A stretch of 64,000 nt of DNA from Eriocheir sinensis (lineage: Eukaryota > Arthropoda > Malacostraca > Decapoda > Varunidae). Positions 61,805-64,000 of this stretch are shown here, in pieces (position 1 is the stretch's first letter; each line of letters opens with the position of its first letter). The DNA is taken from assembly GCF_024679095.1 (NCBI RefSeq), contig NC_066513.1, positions 6,972,041-7,036,040 on the forward strand. The letters are read 5' to 3'. A model generated the notes under the pieces. The model did no database searches, had not been told where the DNA came from, and saw only the letters and a list, made by a program, of their open reading frames with translations. The position numbers and the translations under genes are program-made.

Positions 61805-62900
61805 TGGCTAAAGCAAGGTCAGTGACCTTGATGTCGCCAACAGATGCTACGCAACAACTTTGATCAACAACTTTGCCTAATGCCTAGTCCATGCAAAGTG
61901 TTGAAAAGAGATGAGACAGGAACACACCCCTGCCTCACTTTTGAATTAACAGGGAAGAAGCCAGAAATGTATTCCCGACACTTCACAGCACTCTCAGTCC
62001 CAGAGTAAAGGCTAGTCAACAGGTTAATAATTCCTGCAGGAGTCCCACAGATCCACAGAATGTCTCAAAGTGCCTTATGATGCACTGAATCAAATGCGTT
62101 TTGAGATCATCAAAGGCTTCAAGCAAGCCATGTCAAAATTCAAGTTGGCATTCCACAAGGATGCCAATTGCTAGGATCCGGTCAGTTGTTGATTAGCCAG
62201 GCATGAACCCAAATTTCTCAGGTCTCTGAATTTTTAGCAGATGAGATCAAATTTGCATCAGCTGCAGATGAGCAAGCACACTGCCCGGCACATTGTTACA
62301 TTCCTGTCAGTCCCCTTTCCCTTTCTAAACAGGGATAACCATCCCCTTTTTCCAGTCAAGAGAAATGGCACTGGACTGCCACACGCCTACACGGCCGACA
62401 CAAATGCATGCACCCCATGGATCATAGTGCCATCCTTGACTTTCAGAATCTCCTCACTGATATTACAGATCCCAACTGCTTTTCCGCCCTTCAGCTTCCT
62501 CACAGCCTCTCTCACCTCTGCCAGAGGATGGAGTTTCATCTGATGGTGGATCAGCAGCCACTACCTGCAACCCAGCCAGTGGGAGCTGTCAGCTTGGAGG
62601 CTGTGCCAAGTACTTAACCCATTGATCCTGGTACCAATCTGCATCTGATACTATCTGCCCATCAGCCATTCGGAGAGTACTCATATGAGATATTGATTTG
62701 GATCAGAGCTTCTTCAGAGGTCAAAAGGTAGGTCTAAGGTCATTTGCATTTAGACAACCCTCAGCATCCTCAGTTGGACTTCCGCCATACCTTTTCTCAC
62801 CCCTCCTCTTGAGGGTTTTAATCCTTCATGACAGTGTCCTGTTTCACTCTGAGTTCCCAACCAGCCTGGCAGCATGACACTCCTATATATTCTCCAAGGT
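61786..62900 (-). pseudogene. RTE-like LINE, 5' part of a split copy
   Basis: Minus-strand pieces, in order: a Pro-rich upstream region (62560-62900), RPEKFGFMPG, DRILAIGILVECQLEF, AFDDLKTHLIQCIIRHFETF and EAGVCSCLISFQHFAWT (the GVRQGCVLAPSLFNT box, badly decayed), then [12 protein letters not shown] at the border with Jockey copy 2. Many frameshifts. Related to 5330-5640. Confidence 0.68.
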
Positions 62901-63018
62901 CTCCCTCAAAGTAAATTTATTCCTAGATCCTGGATGCTCTCCAGTGCACTCTTCGGCAGCTTTCAGTTTCACTTTTAAGTTTCCCACAACTCTCCAGGGT
63001 CCTCCAGAGTAACAAGTA
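62901..63018. other. Unassigned short interval
   Basis: Between the RTE-like LINE and a Tigger-like end; no feature. Confidence 0.4.
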
Positions 63019-64000
63019 CAGTAAACCCTTTCGTATCCAGGTTAATAGAGCCACGGGGGCACCCGGATATTGGAAAAACCCAGATATGGTGTAGGTTAAG
63101 TCTACGGACCTGAAAATCAAACTTTCAATAATGGCCTGCCATAAAGGCAATGACAGAGTACTGCATAGGTGCTTCTGTCCATACTCATACTATGGTGTGC
63201 CCCATGACTATGTAGCAGTCAGTCTGCACCAGGGAGTAATATGCCCGCGATTGATGTGCTCCGGACGCTGAGAAAAGGGTTCAAGCAGCATCGTCACAGT
63301 TAGCACTCGTGGCAATCTGTCCCTGGCTTATCGCAGTCCTGCTGCACCTTGGGGGGATCTGTTACTTGGGATTCGGCAATTAAGCGCGACAGCCTCAGCC
63401 GCTAACCCATTGCTGGGGTGCCTAGCCCCATGTACACAGGCAGCAGCTAATGTTCCCCTGCCTGGCCAATCACAGCAGCGGGGCCTGGACCCAACCCAGA
63501 AAAGCCCAGGTATTTGTGGCAGCTTAACCGCCCAAGTCTGCACCATCGTGTTTACCACGTAGGCTTTCTAGCAGACCCAGCACTGCCACAAGAAACTTTT
63601 TACAGGTCCAGTTTTACAAAACTTTAAGGCCGATCGCTCTGTGCAGTTCTTAGGTGAGCACCCGCGGCTTTATCACTGCGTAGCTGCATTAGCAACCTCA
63701 TGACTACGAGCACTGCGGGCTTTACCACCCAGGTCAATCAGAAGGCATACCAGAGCGATACCCGAAGCGGTCCGGGCTGGCAACGAGCATCAAGTGCTCT
63801 AAGCAAGCTTCCATACGCATGCCCGGGCAGGCACCACAGGGCGCTACCCTTTTAAGCCCAGCAATGAACCCGAAGGCCCACAGACTCCGGACAAGTACGC
63901 CAGGCCGCCCCTCTCTGAGTGTGAGTGGGGAGGATAACCAAGGAGTCAATGACAACCTGGCGCATCCGCTTACGCGGTGATCTGTGGCTGTTTAGTTACA
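63019..64000. mobile_element. Tigger-like left end and unassigned GC-rich DNA
   Basis: CAGTAAACCCTTTCGTATCC after TA at 63017-63018, with subterminal acccggatattggaaaaacc, looks like the left end of another Tigger-type element. The matching right end is beyond the window. From about 63330 the DNA is GC-rich with short minus-strand ORFs (63328-63558, 63734-63955) that I do not recognise. They could be the body of the element or a separate repeat. Confidence 0.45.

Noticed and set aside
62241..62617. Plus-strand ORFs of 100 and 69 codons
   Set aside because: Antisense to a decayed RTE-like LINE; no domain and no splice context.

Overview
This is a piece of a large, repeat-rich animal nuclear genome. 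There is no bacterial gene structure, operon, rRNA, tRNA or CRISPR array. A decapod crustacean is the most likely source (inference). The reasons are very long (AT)n and (GA)n microsatellites, several Jockey/CR1/RTE-type LINE families, a DIRS-type tyrosine recombinase, many Tigger/pogo-type elements with TA target duplications, and a LINE 3' tail that resembles decapod repeats I know. No species can be named from the sequence alone.

Host gene. The only good candidate for a host gene lies on the minus strand and is mostly intron. Three exons with canonical splice sites and compatible phases sit at 46272-46443, 30581-30642 and 6240-6509 (listed 5' to 3' on the minus strand). Together they encode about 168 residues of Ser/Pro/Lys-rich, probably disordered protein. 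The introns are about 15.6 kb and 24 kb. I do not recognise the gene. Almost everything else in the window is transposon sequence inside or beside these introns.

Layout. 236-4871: a minus-strand Jockey-type LINE (endonuclease and RT, decayed), broken by a short LINE (1047-1351) and a piggyBac-type MITE (2562-3393). 4872-7800: LINE fragments, simple repeats and exon C. 7800-12382: a Tigger-type element (family A) carrying a nested element that encodes a CENP-B/Psq DNA-binding protein (8587-9030) and further MITEs. 12414-14447: more MITEs and Tigger family B. 14450-17768: three fragments of a restriction-endonuclease-type LINE, each bordered by (TAG)n. 17765-21170: a CR1-like LINE split by Tigger-A copy 2. 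21180-26640: Harbinger, piggyBac-like and Tigger remnants with (AT)n. 26643-29275: a CR1-like LINE split by Tigger-C. 29276-31870: intron sequence with exon B. 31870-33958: a Tigger-A copy with a 429-bp (GA)n, then a hAT-type MITE. 34000-37022: two CR1/L2-like LINEs, one with an inverted 5' part. 37247-40852: repeats and the tyrosine recombinase. 41220-43781: Tigger-A copy 3 with a Harbinger-type MITE. 43784-46544: intron sequence with exon A. 46545-57745: a nest up to five levels deep. 57960-62900: an RTE-like LINE split by a second Jockey copy. 63019-64000: one Tigger-like end and unassigned GC-rich DNA.

The window is most useful as a record of nested insertion. Many insertions can be removed on paper leaving one target copy, and the interrupted reading frame or a related empty site is restored. 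That fixes the boundaries, the target duplications (TA, TTAA, TTA/TAA, 8 bp, 4 bp) and the relative order of events. No autonomous, fully intact transposon is visible. The most complete coding sequences are the CENP-B-domain ORF (8587-9030) and the tyrosine recombinase ORF (39253-40215).
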